Source: JAZREA01 sp045660545 (GTDB lineage: Bacteria > Bacillota > Clostridia > Monoglobales > Firm-18). From it: DNA of 64,000 bases. Under the pieces are notes generated by a model. That model made no database searches. It was not told the origin of the DNA and saw nothing but the letters and a program-made list of their open reading frames with translations. Of this stretch, positions 43,787 through 52,762 are shown piece by piece. The first letter of the stretch is position 1; each line of letters begins with the position of its first letter. The translations under genes and the position numbers were made by a program. Where the stretch lies: positions 1 to 64,000 of the forward strand of contig JAZREA010000002.1 in assembly GCA_045660545.1 (NCBI GenBank), given 5' to 3'.

Positions 43787-45085
43787 TTGTACAAATTTGT
43801 GATAATGGGCGGACGACAGCTAAAAGGCGAGGTCGTAGTCAGCGGAGCGAAGAATGCAGCCGTTGCCATTATCCCCGCCGCACTTTTGGTCGAGGGAACA
43901 TGTACAATTGAAAATATACCGAGTATTAAAGACGTAGACGTAATATGCGACATCTTAAAAATGCTTGGAGCAAAGATAGATTTTAAAGACGGGGGTAATA
44001 CCCTTGTTATAGACTGTTCGGAGGTTAAAAGCCACGTCGCTTCTTCCGAAGAGGTGCAGAAGATGAGAGCGTCGTACTATCTTATAGGCGCGCTTTTAGG
44101 CAGGCTTAATAAGGCGGTTGTCGCTATGCCGGGCGGATGTAACTTCGGCGTAAGGCCAATCGACCAGCATATAAAGGGATTTGTTGCCTTGGGCGCAACA
44201 GTAAAGACCGAGGACGGTGTCATCGACGCCTGTGCAGAGGGCGGGCTTAAAGCTGCTCACATATATCTTGACGTGGTGTCGGTCGGCGCTACTATTAACA
44301 CGATTTTAGCCGCAGTACGCGCGGAGGGAATGACAGTTATAGAGAACGTGGCGAAGGAGCCTCATATAGTTGACTTTGCCAACTTCCTAAACGCTATGGG
44401 CGCACAAATCAAGGGCGCAGGTACGGACACTATCCGTGTTACAGGCGTTAAAAAGCTTTCGGGCGGAACATATTCCATAATCCCCGACCAGATTGAGGCG
44501 GGAACGTTTATGATTGCGGCCGCTGTAACGGGCGGAGACGTTTTGGTCAAAAACGTTATCCCCAAGCATATGGAGAGCATATCAGCGAAGCTTATTGAGG
44601 TAGGCGCGACTGTTGAAGAGTTCGACGACAGCATCCGCGTTACCAGGTCAAAGCCATTAACATGCGCTAATGTTAAAACTTTGCCATACCCCGGCTTCCC
44701 TACCGACTTACAGCCACAGATTGTTGCGCTTTTGTCGGTGGCAAAGGGCACGTCTGTTATTACAGAGAGCGTTTGGGACAACCGCTTCCAGTATGTAGAA
44801 GAGCTTAAAAGGCTTGGGGCTAATATAGATGTAGAGGGCAGAACTGCCACAATCGTAGGCGCTGACGCGCTAAACGGCGCAGTTGTCAAGGCTACCGACC
44901 TTCGCGCAGGCGCGAGTATGGTTATAGCAGGCCTCGCTGCAAACGGAGTAACAGAAATATATAACCTTAAATACATAGACAGAGGGTACGAAAACTTTGA
45001 GCACAAGCTCCAGTCCCTCGGTGCACAGATTGTAAGGAAGGCTGCCGAGCCCGCCCTGAGCGAGTGCGGGGAGGTTTCCCTATGA
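43787..45085 (+). CDS. murA: UDP-N-acetylglucosamine 1-carboxyvinyltransferase
   Basis: 432 aa, TTG 43787 six nt after AGAGGTGG. EPSP-synthase-like fold with SGAKNAAVAIIPA at the N-terminus, catalytic Cys in MPGGCNFGVRPIDQHIKGF, DQIEAGTFMIAAA and FPTDLQPQ. Known role: first committed step of peptidoglycan synthesis and fosfomycin target. The Cys means it should be fosfomycin-sensitive at this residue. Its stop overlaps the walJ start. Confidence 0.95.
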   Translation: MYKFVIMGGRQLKGEVVVSGAKNAAVAIIPAALLVEGTCTIENIPSIKDVDVICDILKMLGAKIDFKDGGNTLVIDCSEVKSHVASSEEVQKMRASYYLIGALLGRLNKAVVAMPGGCNFGVRPIDQHIKGFVALGATVKTEDGVIDACAEGGLKAAHIYLDVVSVGATINTILAAVRAEGMTVIENVAKEPHIVDFANFLNAMGAQIKGAGTDTIRVTGVKKLSGGTYSIIPDQIEAGTFMIAAAVTGGDVLVKNVIPKHMESISAKLIEVGATVEEFDDSIRVTRSKPLTCANVKTLPYPGFPTDLQPQIVALLSVAKGTSVITESVWDNRFQYVEELKRLGANIDVEGRTATIVGADALNGAVVKATDLRAGASMVIAGLAANGVTEIYNLKYIDRGYENFEHKLQSLGAQIVRKAAEPALSECGEVSL

Positions 45086-45858
45086 TTTTCCGCTCAATAG
45101 TCAGCGGAAGCAGCGGTAACTGCGTCTTCTTTTCTGACGGCAGCACAAACATTTTAATAGATTGCGGAATAAGCGGTAAAAAGATTACCGCTTATTTAAA
45201 TGATATGGGTATTTCGGCAAAGAGCATTGACGCTGTGTTTGTAACCCACGAGCACAGCGACCACACAAAGGGAGTGGGCGCTATGTCACGAAAGTACGGC
45301 CTTCCTGTTTACGCAAGCGCGGGCACGTGGGAGGGTATGGACGTTGGCGCGATAGCCGAAGCGCATATCTTTTATAACAACGAGCCTGTCTTTGTCGGCT
45401 CGCTGAAAGTTACACCCTTTGACATCCCGCACGACGCGGCACAGCCGACAGGCTATGTTATCGAGGCAAACGGCGAGCGCTACGCAGTAGCGACCGACAT
45501 GGGATGCGCGGACGAATCCGTTATAAAGGCTCTTTGCGGATGTAAGGCGGTTATCTTAGAGGCCAACTACGACGAGCAGATGCTTCTGAACGGTAAATAC
45601 CCCGCCCCACTCAAAAAGAGGATATGGGGAGAGCGTGGCCATATGGACAACAAGGTAACAGGCGAGCTTGCCATTAGCCTTGCACAATCCGGGACAAAGC
45701 ATATTATGCTCGGCCATTTAAGTAATGATAATAACTCGCCCGATATTGCATTTGCCGAGGTTGCACGTTCGTTAGAGCTTGGCGGAATATCCGTCGGCAA
45801 GGACATCCTGCTTTCCGTTGCGCCAAGATACAGCGCAAGCGAGAACTTATGTAAATAA
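45082..45858 (+). CDS. walJ: Metallo-beta-lactamase-fold protein WalJ/YycJ
   Basis: 258 aa from ATG 45082 (GGGGAGG upstream), overlapping the murA stop as ATGA. MBL-fold motifs SGSSGNCVFFSDG, THEHSDHTKG, and DMGCADESV. Known for YycJ/WalJ: hydrolase in the WalRK neighbourhood in low-GC bacteria linked to coordination of cell division and DNA replication. Here the walRK genes are absent and it is coupled to murA instead. Confidence 0.87.
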   Translation: MIFRSIVSGSSGNCVFFSDGSTNILIDCGISGKKITAYLNDMGISAKSIDAVFVTHEHSDHTKGVGAMSRKYGLPVYASAGTWEGMDVGAIAEAHIFYNNEPVFVGSLKVTPFDIPHDAAQPTGYVIEANGERYAVATDMGCADESVIKALCGCKAVILEANYDEQMLLNGKYPAPLKKRIWGERGHMDNKVTGELAISLAQSGTKHIMLGHLSNDNNSPDIAFAEVARSLELGGISVGKDILLSVAPRYSASENLCK

Positions 45859-45866
45859 AAATTTAA

Positions 45867-45900
45867 GCCCCCTGTGGTTTGTACCACAGGGGGCTTTTTT
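45867..45900. terminator. Bidirectional terminator between walJ and the 602-aa SLH gene
   Basis: 12-bp perfect stem GCCCCCTGTGGT/ACCACAGGGGGC with a 4-nt loop and T6. Confidence 0.92.
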
Positions 45901-45924
45901 ATGCTTTTATAACGGAAGTCCTTT

Positions 45925-47733
45925 TTACTGAGCAGTAACAATAATCTGGCTTACTTCATAAACGCCGTAGTTAGAAGCGCCCACAACAACAACTGTCATT
46001 CCCGGCTTTAAAGCCTTGAATGTAGAAATTCTGGAAGAAGTTGTGTCTGTAACTTTAACATTTGACTTAACGACTGTCTGCACTTCCGAAGCAGCGCCTG
46101 TTAACGGGTCAACAACAGTAAGTCCCATCACATAGCTTGTCGGGTGGACGTAGGAAATAACACCTGATATTGTAGGAGCAGCAACTGTCGAAGTAGTCGA
46201 AATCGAAGAGATGTTGGTGCTGTCAAGACGAAGCTGAGCAGTAGCACCAAGACGCAGGTCGTAAATAGTGCATCCGCTCACACCGTCAACTGTAAAAGCA
46301 GTTTCAGATGTAACGCCGTATGTAAGCTCGTCTGCACCGACCTTAACAGTAACTGTCGAGTTCGGAGCAATCACAATCTTTGTGATAGTGCCGCTTGTGC
46401 TGCTTGAATCGCTTGTAGCAACGATTTTTGTAACAGCACCGTTTATAACAGTAAGGCTAACCGAGTCGCCAACGCAAATCGAACGGATGTCAGAAGACTT
46501 GCTGTTTCTTGAAACAGTAACATTGTCCAGGATGACGAAGTCCAAAGAAACATCGTCTTTGTCTATAATTGTAATTCCTGCCGAGTTGTTGTTAATTAAA
46601 ACGTCCTTAACAGTACCCTTGTATGTCTTTGTTCCTGACTGAGCCTTTACCTCTGAAACGTATCCCTCACGGATTGTAAGAGTAACGTACATATTGGTTG
46701 TAAGGTCTGTAAATGTTCCGTATGAGTTGTTAATCATATAAGAACAGTTGCCGATGTTTACAGGGTAAGTAACTGTTCCCGAAACAGTGGAAAGAGAAAT
46801 CTTTCTCGAGCCGTTAACGTCGGAAACAGACTGAATAGTACCGGAAACAGTAGCGTTCGAGCTTGAAGATACAGCCTCTACAAACCTAACGTCGGAATCC
46901 TGGTAGTTAACACGAGCAGTAGTTCCTACCGATATATCGGAAAGAGCAACTTCCTTGCCGTCAAGCGCATAGCGTGTAGACGACGAAACGCTGATGTTCT
47001 TGGTGTTTCCATCAACCAAAACAGAAATCGAAGAAGAACCTACGTTCTGAACAGTACCGTAAATTGCGCTTGCGTCCATATAGTCTTCTGCGCGGTACAT
47101 CATAGTAGCTATCATAGCGCGTGTAAGCTCTCCGCTCGGGTCAAAGTTGTTGTCTCCGACGCCGTTCATAAGACCTGCGTCAGATACATATTTAACATAA
47201 GCCTTAGCCGAAGACGGAATAGCCGATGAATCTGCAAAGTCTAAAACAAAGCTGCTGCCCAAAGCGTCGATGTCTCCGCCAACAAGCTTTGTAACGATAG
47301 TAGCCGCCTCATATCTTTTAAGCGGAGTGTTTTTGTTTGATTCGGAAAGGTATAGTTCCAAATCGTCCTCGTCAATAACGCCCCAGTATAACAGGTAGGC
47401 AACCTCTGCCGCAAAGTTCGACTCATACTCGGAAACGATGTCGGAGTAAGCTTCAACCGCAGCGTCCTTAAAGTCAGCAGACTCTTCGTTGTCAACACCC
47501 ATAATACGGGCAGCAATAATAAGGGTTTCAAGGTGTGAAACAGGGTTAGCAGGTCTGAAAGTACCGTTTGTGTAACCTTTTAAGATGCCTCTTGAAGCCA
47601 TATCGTCAATAGCTTCCTCAGCCCAGCTGTAACTGGATGTAATGTCCGGGAAAGCAGCGGCACTAACCGTTGCAAAAGAGCCCAAAACCATCAAAACAGA
47701 AACAACTAAAGCAACAATCTTTCTTGTGTTCAT
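45925..47733 (-). CDS. Secreted SLH-domain protein (602 aa)
   Basis: 602 aa, ATG 47733 after GGAGGTG. Signal peptide ends SAAAFPD. Three SLH repeats in about residues 26-215 (GILKGYTNGTFRPANPVSHLE, NTPLKRYEAATIVTKL, FDPSGELTRAMIATMM). The C-terminal 380 residues are Ser/Thr/Val-rich with repeated short beta domains (YGTVQNVGSSSISVLVDG, SGTIQSV, KGTVKDVLINNN, SGTITKIVI, SGVISYV) of about 70 residues each. Structural or cell-wall binding; no enzyme motif. Divergent from the 885-aa SLH gene. Confidence 0.87.
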   Translation of the reverse strand: MNTRKIVALVVSVLMVLGSFATVSAAAFPDITSSYSWAEEAIDDMASRGILKGYTNGTFRPANPVSHLETLIIAARIMGVDNEESADFKDAAVEAYSDIVSEYESNFAAEVAYLLYWGVIDEDDLELYLSESNKNTPLKRYEAATIVTKLVGGDIDALGSSFVLDFADSSAIPSSAKAYVKYVSDAGLMNGVGDNNFDPSGELTRAMIATMMYRAEDYMDASAIYGTVQNVGSSSISVLVDGNTKNISVSSSTRYALDGKEVALSDISVGTTARVNYQDSDVRFVEAVSSSSNATVSGTIQSVSDVNGSRKISLSTVSGTVTYPVNIGNCSYMINNSYGTFTDLTTNMYVTLTIREGYVSEVKAQSGTKTYKGTVKDVLINNNSAGITIIDKDDVSLDFVILDNVTVSRNSKSSDIRSICVGDSVSLTVINGAVTKIVATSDSSSTSGTITKIVIAPNSTVTVKVGADELTYGVTSETAFTVDGVSGCTIYDLRLGATAQLRLDSTNISSISTTSTVAAPTISGVISYVHPTSYVMGLTVVDPLTGAASEVQTVVKSNVKVTDTTSSRISTFKALKPGMTVVVVGASNYGVYEVSQIIVTAQ

Positions 47734-47769
47734 AAAAACACCTCCGTTAGTAGTATTAAATATAACTAT

Positions 47770-47785
47770 CTACAATATATTGTAG
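47770..47785. promoter_or_regulatory. Palindrome over the -10 of the 602-aa SLH gene
   Basis: CTACAATATATTGTAG, a perfect 16-bp palindrome that includes the TACAAT -10. Possibly an operator, or chance symmetry in AT-rich DNA. Confidence 0.45.
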
Positions 47786-47807
47786 CACAACCTTTTGTAA
47801 AACGCAA
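47779..47807 (-). promoter_or_regulatory. Promoter of the 602-aa SLH gene
   Basis: TTGCGT-17-TACAAT on the minus strand. Confidence 0.65.
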
Positions 47808-47839
47808 CAATTATTTACGGAAAAGGAAAAAATTTAGCA

Positions 47840-47868
47840 TTGAATTGAAAATGTAAATGTAGTATCAT
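47840..47868 (+). promoter_or_regulatory. Promoter of the 885-aa SLH gene
   Basis: TTGAAT-17-TATCAT. It gives a leader of about 105 nt with a GCTGA/TCAGC helix; no known riboswitch recognised. Confidence 0.6.
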
Positions 47869-47978
47869 CTTAACTGTGGTTGACATAACACCGAACGAAA
47901 ACCAAAAACTGCTGAAAAGCGTCGGGGTTAAATAATGTTTCGTCAGCCAAAAACAAAAACCTAAGGAGGAAGAAATTA

Positions 47979-50636
47979 ATGAGTATTTTCAAGAGACTTC
48001 TATCATTAGCCGTAGCGAGCGTTATGACAGTGATGATAGTGATACCTTCAATATCCGCATCGGCGTCCACTCTACCCGAGGACGTAATCGGCACAAAATA
48101 CGAAGAAGCTGTCGAGCTTCTAAACGCGCTTGAAATTATGGTAGGAGACGACAACGGTGAGTTCAGACTAAACGACAACATAACACGTTCAGAAGTAGCA
48201 AAGATAGCGGTAGCAATCGCAGGTCTTACAGACGTTGCAGAGAGCACAAAGACAACAGCAAATTTCCCGGACGTACAGTCGTGGCACTGGGCGAACGGTT
48301 ATATCAACGTTTCACAGGCACAAAAGTATGTAATAGGTGACGACACCGGTAGATTCAGACCGGACGACAACGTAACATATGCCGAGGCAGTAACTATTCT
48401 TATGAGAGTTTTAGGTTACGAGCCGGCAGCAGCAAGCAACGGGGGGTTCCCCACAGGCTACCTTGTAACAGCGGGTTCGGCAGGGCTGTTTAAGGGCGGC
48501 GTTTCAGCACCTACAACATCTTTGGCAACAAGAGGAATCGTAGCACAGCTTGCATACAATGCACTTACAGTCAACCTTATGGAGAGAACGGGCTTTGGCG
48601 CGTACGAAAACTACGAGGTTGTAGACAAGACGTTGCTTGAAAACAAGCTTGATGTAGAAATGCTCTACGGACAGGTTGTTGCAACAAACGAGACAACAAT
48701 GAACGGCGAATCTTCATTAAGAGAAGACCAGATTCAGATTAAGACAGACGGCAAGATTGAGACATACAAGACAAGCTTTTCAAGGGCAAACGAGTTTATG
48801 GCAAGAAACGTAATTTTCTACGCCCAGAAGGTTTCAAACTCTGACAAAGAGATAATCTTAATCACAGCCGACGACACTAAAAACCACGAAATCGAAATCG
48901 GCTTTGACAGCATCAGCAGCGTAACAAAGGAAGAAAACTTCACAATGAACTACTGGCAGGATAAGGAAAACGACAAAAAGACAACTCAGGCAACAATCAA
49001 GGGTAACGCAACCGTGTTCTATAACGGTGTTGTAAGCGAGTACGACCTTACCGACATCACAGAGCTTACAAGCGGAATCGTAACATTGGTTGACAATGAC
49101 TCGGACGAAGTTTATGACTACGTTTTTGTTACAGAGCTTAGAAATATGATAGTAGACGAGGTATCTTTGGTAAGCAACAGAATCACAGACAAGTATAACC
49201 TTATGACCCTTACTCTCGACCCTGAAAACAGGGAACTTTCGTTCGGAATCTACAAGAACGGCGTAAAGATTAGCATAAATGAAATTAAAGAATGGGACGT
49301 TCTCTCGGTAGCGGCAAACGCGCACAACATTTCCGAGGCAACGGTAATAAAGGTATATGTATCCGACGAGAAGATAGCAGGCAAGGTTATGGAAATCGAG
49401 GACAACAAGTATAAAATCGGCGACAAGTTCTACGAGGTTGCTCCAAACTACACCCAGGCAGGTCAGCCTGACATCAAGCTTGGCGACGAGGGAACATTCT
49501 ACCTTGACGTAGCAGGCATGATTGCAGCCGTAGACACACAGACCAAGGCGGGAAGCAACTATGCTTACCTTGTAAGTGCGGACTCTATCGGCTCGACAAG
49601 CAACGCTAAGGTTGAGTTCCAGATGTTTTCTAAGGACGGCGAGGAGCTGATTTTGAACGGCGCATCCAAGGTTAAGGTAAACAGCACAACAAACCTAAAA
49701 GGTAGCGCAGTAATAGACGCACTAAAAGAAGCGAACAATAACGAAATCGCACAGCTTGTAACTTACGACACAAATTCAAACGGCGAAGTAAGCTATATCA
49801 ACACTGCGTCTGTAAACGAGTCTTCAGGCACAGCGCTTAAGAACACGTTCTCGCTCGACTTTACCTCTTCCGAGGCAGAGTTTATCTCATCTTCCAAGAA
49901 GCTTGCAGGCTTTAACGTAACACCTTCAACTTTGGTGTTCGAAATCCCGACAGGCGCTGAGGATATCGAGGAATACGCAGTACGCGACGTTAATATGTTT
50001 GTTGACAAGTCCAAGTACGACGTAGAAATCTACGACTTGTCCGAGGACTTAACAGCAGGCGTAATTATAGTTAAAAACAGCACAGCAGTTGTAAACGCAG
50101 AGTCTTCTATCGCAATCGTAACAAAGGTAGTTGACGCAACTAACGACGACGGCGACACAATCCACAAGCTCTACGCTTATATGGACGGCAAGGAAGTCGT
50201 TGTAAACGCGAAGGATACTGATACACTTGTAAAGGAAGGCACAAAGCTTACAACAGGTGACATCATCCAGTTCCAGACAAACTCCAAGGGCGAAATCGAT
50301 AAGATATCACTTCTTTTCGACAGCGCGGACAGAGCAAATAACGAAGTCGAAGTAAAGACAGACGTAGAAGGAACAGAGATGACAACAATCATCGGTACCG
50401 TAACCAAGAAGTTTGCAAACTCAATTAACATCAAGGCGAATAATATGGCAGAAACAAACATCAATATAGCGGACGCAAAGGTTTACCTCTACGACGCAAG
50501 CTTGCAGAGCAAGTCGCAGGTAAAGGTTGTAGATTCAAGCTATATAACAAAGTTTGACGAAGCAGATCCCGAAAAGGTATTCGTAAGAATTTACAAGGGC
50601 GTTGTTACTGAGGTTGTGGTAATAAAAGAAGTGTAA
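47979..50636 (+). CDS. Secreted SLH-domain protein (885 aa), S-layer-like
   Basis: 885 aa, ATG 47979 after AAGGAGGAAG. Signal peptide ends near residue 30 (SISASASTLP). Three SLH repeats in about 35-210 (FRLNDNITRSEVAKIAVAIAG, FRPDDNVTYAEAVTILMRVLGYEP). The rest is beta-rich and parallels the 888-aa S-layer-like protein: after the SLH region both have a conserved GYLxxAGxxG helix, then K-V-M-I/F blocks and GDEGTFYLD in 885 versus SEGTFYLDEN in 888. It has no catalytic motif. Own promoter and terminator imply independent expression. Confidence 0.88.
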   Translation: MSIFKRLLSLAVASVMTVMIVIPSISASASTLPEDVIGTKYEEAVELLNALEIMVGDDNGEFRLNDNITRSEVAKIAVAIAGLTDVAESTKTTANFPDVQSWHWANGYINVSQAQKYVIGDDTGRFRPDDNVTYAEAVTILMRVLGYEPAAASNGGFPTGYLVTAGSAGLFKGGVSAPTTSLATRGIVAQLAYNALTVNLMERTGFGAYENYEVVDKTLLENKLDVEMLYGQVVATNETTMNGESSLREDQIQIKTDGKIETYKTSFSRANEFMARNVIFYAQKVSNSDKEIILITADDTKNHEIEIGFDSISSVTKEENFTMNYWQDKENDKKTTQATIKGNATVFYNGVVSEYDLTDITELTSGIVTLVDNDSDEVYDYVFVTELRNMIVDEVSLVSNRITDKYNLMTLTLDPENRELSFGIYKNGVKISINEIKEWDVLSVAANAHNISEATVIKVYVSDEKIAGKVMEIEDNKYKIGDKFYEVAPNYTQAGQPDIKLGDEGTFYLDVAGMIAAVDTQTKAGSNYAYLVSADSIGSTSNAKVEFQMFSKDGEELILNGASKVKVNSTTNLKGSAVIDALKEANNNEIAQLVTYDTNSNGEVSYINTASVNESSGTALKNTFSLDFTSSEAEFISSSKKLAGFNVTPSTLVFEIPTGAEDIEEYAVRDVNMFVDKSKYDVEIYDLSEDLTAGVIIVKNSTAVVNAESSIAIVTKVVDATNDDGDTIHKLYAYMDGKEVVVNAKDTDTLVKEGTKLTTGDIIQFQTNSKGEIDKISLLFDSADRANNEVEVKTDVEGTEMTTIIGTVTKKFANSINIKANNMAETNINIADAKVYLYDASLQSKSQVKVVDSSYITKFDEADPEKVFVRIYKGVVTEVVVIKEV

Positions 50637-50668
50637 TTGTAAAAAATAATCCTGATATCATAAATTTT

Positions 50669-50701
50669 GGCAGGTCTTTTTAAAAAGGCCTGCCTTTTTT
50701 T
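50669..50701 (+). terminator. Terminator of the 885-aa SLH gene
   Basis: 13-bp stem GGCAGGTCTTTTT/AAAAAGGCCTGCC (one G-T pair) followed by T7. Confidence 0.88.
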
Positions 50702-50761
50702 GATTGCCGTCAAAAGCTACAAAAATAAAGAAAAAAACATAAATAAAGCCCCAACATAGCC

Positions 50762-50790
50762 TTGACAGTGTTTTTATATCGTAGTATAAT
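50762..50790 (+). promoter_or_regulatory. Consensus promoter of the SDR-kdgK operon
   Basis: TTGACA, exactly 17 bp, TATAAT: full match to sigma-A consensus. No obvious operator was seen between it and the start at 50851. Confidence 0.92.
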
Positions 50791-50850
50791 TTATGTAGTT
50801 AGTAAAATTTTCAAATATTATGGAAATTAATTTTTTTAGGGGGTATTAAA

Positions 50851-51648
50851 ATGACAAATCCATTTAGCTTGGAAGGCAAGATTGCACTCGTAACAGGTGC
50901 GTCTTACGGTATCGGTTTTGCAATCGCTTGCGGTTTCGCAGAGGCTGGTGCAAAGGTTGTATTCAACGACATTAAGCAAGAATTAGTTGACAAGGGTCTT
51001 GCAGCTTACAAAGAAAAAGGCATCGATGCAAAAGGCTATGTTTGCGACGTTACAGACGAAGACGCAGTTAACGACATGGTTGCTAAAATCGAAAAGGAAG
51101 TCGGCGTTATCGACATCTTGGTTAACAACGCTGGTATCATCAAGAGAATTCCTATGACTGAAATGAGCGCTGCTGAATTCAGACAGGTTATCGACGTTGA
51201 CCTTAACGCTCCATTCATCGTTTCTAAGGCAGTTATTCCTTCAATGATCAAGAAGGGCCACGGTAAAATCATCAACATCTGTTCAATGATGTCAGAGCTT
51301 GGCCGCGAAACAGTTTCTGCATACGCAGCAGCTAAGGGCGGACTCAAAATGCTCACACGTAACATCTGCTCAGAGTATGGCGAATATAACATCCAGTGTA
51401 ACGGTATCGGACCTGGTTACATAGCTACACCACAGACAGCTCCTTTAAGAGAACCACAGGCTGACGGTTCAAAGCACCCATTCGATTCATTCATCTGTGC
51501 TAAGACTCCTGCCGGCAGATGGCTCGATCCTGAGGAATTGGCTGGTCCTGCAGTATTCCTCGCTTCTGATGCTTCAAACGCTGTTAACGGTCACGTTCTT
51601 TATGTAGACGGCGGTATTTTGGCTTACATCGGAAGACAGCCTAAATAA
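50851..51648 (+). CDS. SDR-family oxidoreductase, gluconate 5-dehydrogenase-like
   Basis: 265 aa, ATG 50851 (GGGGGT upstream). Classical short-chain dehydrogenase: cofactor loop TGASYGIG, DVTDEDAV, NNAGI, catalytic Ser-x-Tyr-Lys region (SMMSELGRETVSAYAAAKGG), and a short C-terminal end VDGGILAYIG. Similarity in motif is to gluconate 5-dehydrogenases and to reductases that turn 2,5-diketo-3-deoxygluconate or unsaturated-uronate keto forms into 2-keto-3-deoxygluconate. The downstream kinase favours the latter. The exact substrate is unproven. Confidence 0.85.
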   Translation: MTNPFSLEGKIALVTGASYGIGFAIACGFAEAGAKVVFNDIKQELVDKGLAAYKEKGIDAKGYVCDVTDEDAVNDMVAKIEKEVGVIDILVNNAGIIKRIPMTEMSAAEFRQVIDVDLNAPFIVSKAVIPSMIKKGHGKIINICSMMSELGRETVSAYAAAKGGLKMLTRNICSEYGEYNIQCNGIGPGYIATPQTAPLREPQADGSKHPFDSFICAKTPAGRWLDPEELAGPAVFLASDASNAVNGHVLYVDGGILAYIGRQPK

Positions 51649-51687
51649 TTAATTTTTTACAGCTAATTTTAAGGAGGCTTATTCACA

Positions 51688-52719
51688 ATGGCAAAGATAG
51701 TAACAATGGGCGAAATTATGCTCAGATTAACAACACCAAACTATAACAGATTCATCCAGGCAGACTCTTTCGACGTTTGTTACGGCGGCGGCGAGGCTAA
51801 CGTTGCAGTTTCTCTTGCAAACTACGGCCACGACACAGACTATGTAACAAAGGTTCCTTCTAACCCAATTGGAGACTGCGCTGTTGCTTCACTTCGTAAG
51901 CTTAACGTTGGTACAAAGTTTATTGCTCGTGGCGGCGAAAGACTCGGTATCTACTTCTTAGAATCAGGTTCAGCAATGAGACCTTCAAACGTAGTTTACG
52001 ACAGAGCTAATTCTTCAATAGCTACAGCTACTGCTGCTGACTTTGACTTTGACGCAATCTTCGAAGGTGCAGACTGGTTCCACTTCACAGGTATCACACC
52101 TGCTATTTCTGACAACGGTGCAGAAATTACAGAGCTTGCTTGTAAGGCTGCTAAGGCTAAGGGCGTAAAGATTTCTTGCGACCTTAACTTCCGTAAGAAG
52201 CTCTGGACAAGCGAAAAGGCTCAGAAGGTTATGTCTAACCTTATGCAGTACGTTGACGTTTGTATCGGTAACGAAGAAGACGCTGAAAAGGTTTTGGGAT
52301 TCAAGCCTGGTAACACAGACGTTACAAGCGGCGACTTGGAGCTTGCAGGATATAAGGACATTTTCGAACAGATGGTTGAAAAGTTCAACTTCGAATATGT
52401 TATATCTTCACTCCGTGTTTCTCACTCTGCTTCTGATAACGGCTGGTCAGCTTGTATCTACAAGAGAGACACTAAGGAATTCTATCATTCAAGAGAATAT
52501 AGAATCCACCCAATCATTGACCGTGTTGGCGGTGGCGACAGCTTCGCAGGCGGTATCATCTGCGGCTTCTGTGACGGCAAGGACTTTAAGGACACTTTGG
52601 AATTTGCGGTTGCAGCTTCTGCTCTTAAACACACAATCAACGGTGACGCTAACCTCGTTACACGTGCTGAGGTTGATGCCTTGGTTGGTGGCGACGGTTC
52701 AGGTCGAGTACAAAGATAA
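51688..52719 (+). CDS. kdgK: 2-dehydro-3-deoxygluconokinase (PfkB family)
   Basis: 343 aa, ATG 51688 with AAGGAGG upstream, 39 bp after the SDR gene. PfkB ribokinase fold: MGEIMLRLTTPNYNRFIQA and GGGEANVAVSLANYG (typical of KDG kinases), and the catalytic signature DRVGGGDSFAGGIICGF. Phosphorylates 2-keto-3-deoxygluconate to the 6-phosphate, substrate of KDPG aldolase (not seen in the window). Together with the SDR it would serve uronic-acid catabolism downstream of the polysaccharide lyase. Other PfkB sugar kinase specificities remain possible. Confidence 0.82.
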   Translation: MAKIVTMGEIMLRLTTPNYNRFIQADSFDVCYGGGEANVAVSLANYGHDTDYVTKVPSNPIGDCAVASLRKLNVGTKFIARGGERLGIYFLESGSAMRPSNVVYDRANSSIATATAADFDFDAIFEGADWFHFTGITPAISDNGAEITELACKAAKAKGVKISCDLNFRKKLWTSEKAQKVMSNLMQYVDVCIGNEEDAEKVLGFKPGNTDVTSGDLELAGYKDIFEQMVEKFNFEYVISSLRVSHSASDNGWSACIYKRDTKEFYHSREYRIHPIIDRVGGGDSFAGGIICGFCDGKDFKDTLEFAVAASALKHTINGDANLVTRAEVDALVGGDGSGRVQR

Positions 52720-52732
52720 TTATAGCTTTATT

Positions 52733-52762
52733 AAAACCCCGTCCTTTCGGACGGGGTTTTTT
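52733..52762. terminator. Terminator between kdgK and noc
   Basis: 12-bp stem AAAACCCCGTCC/GGACGGGGTTTT, TTTC loop, T6. It abuts the stop codon of noc on the other strand and likely works in both directions. Confidence 0.9.

Noticed and set aside
47880..47978. c-di-GMP or other riboswitch in the leader of the 885-aa SLH gene
   Set aside because: The characteristic conserved core segments were not present; only a short GCTGA/TCAGC helix.
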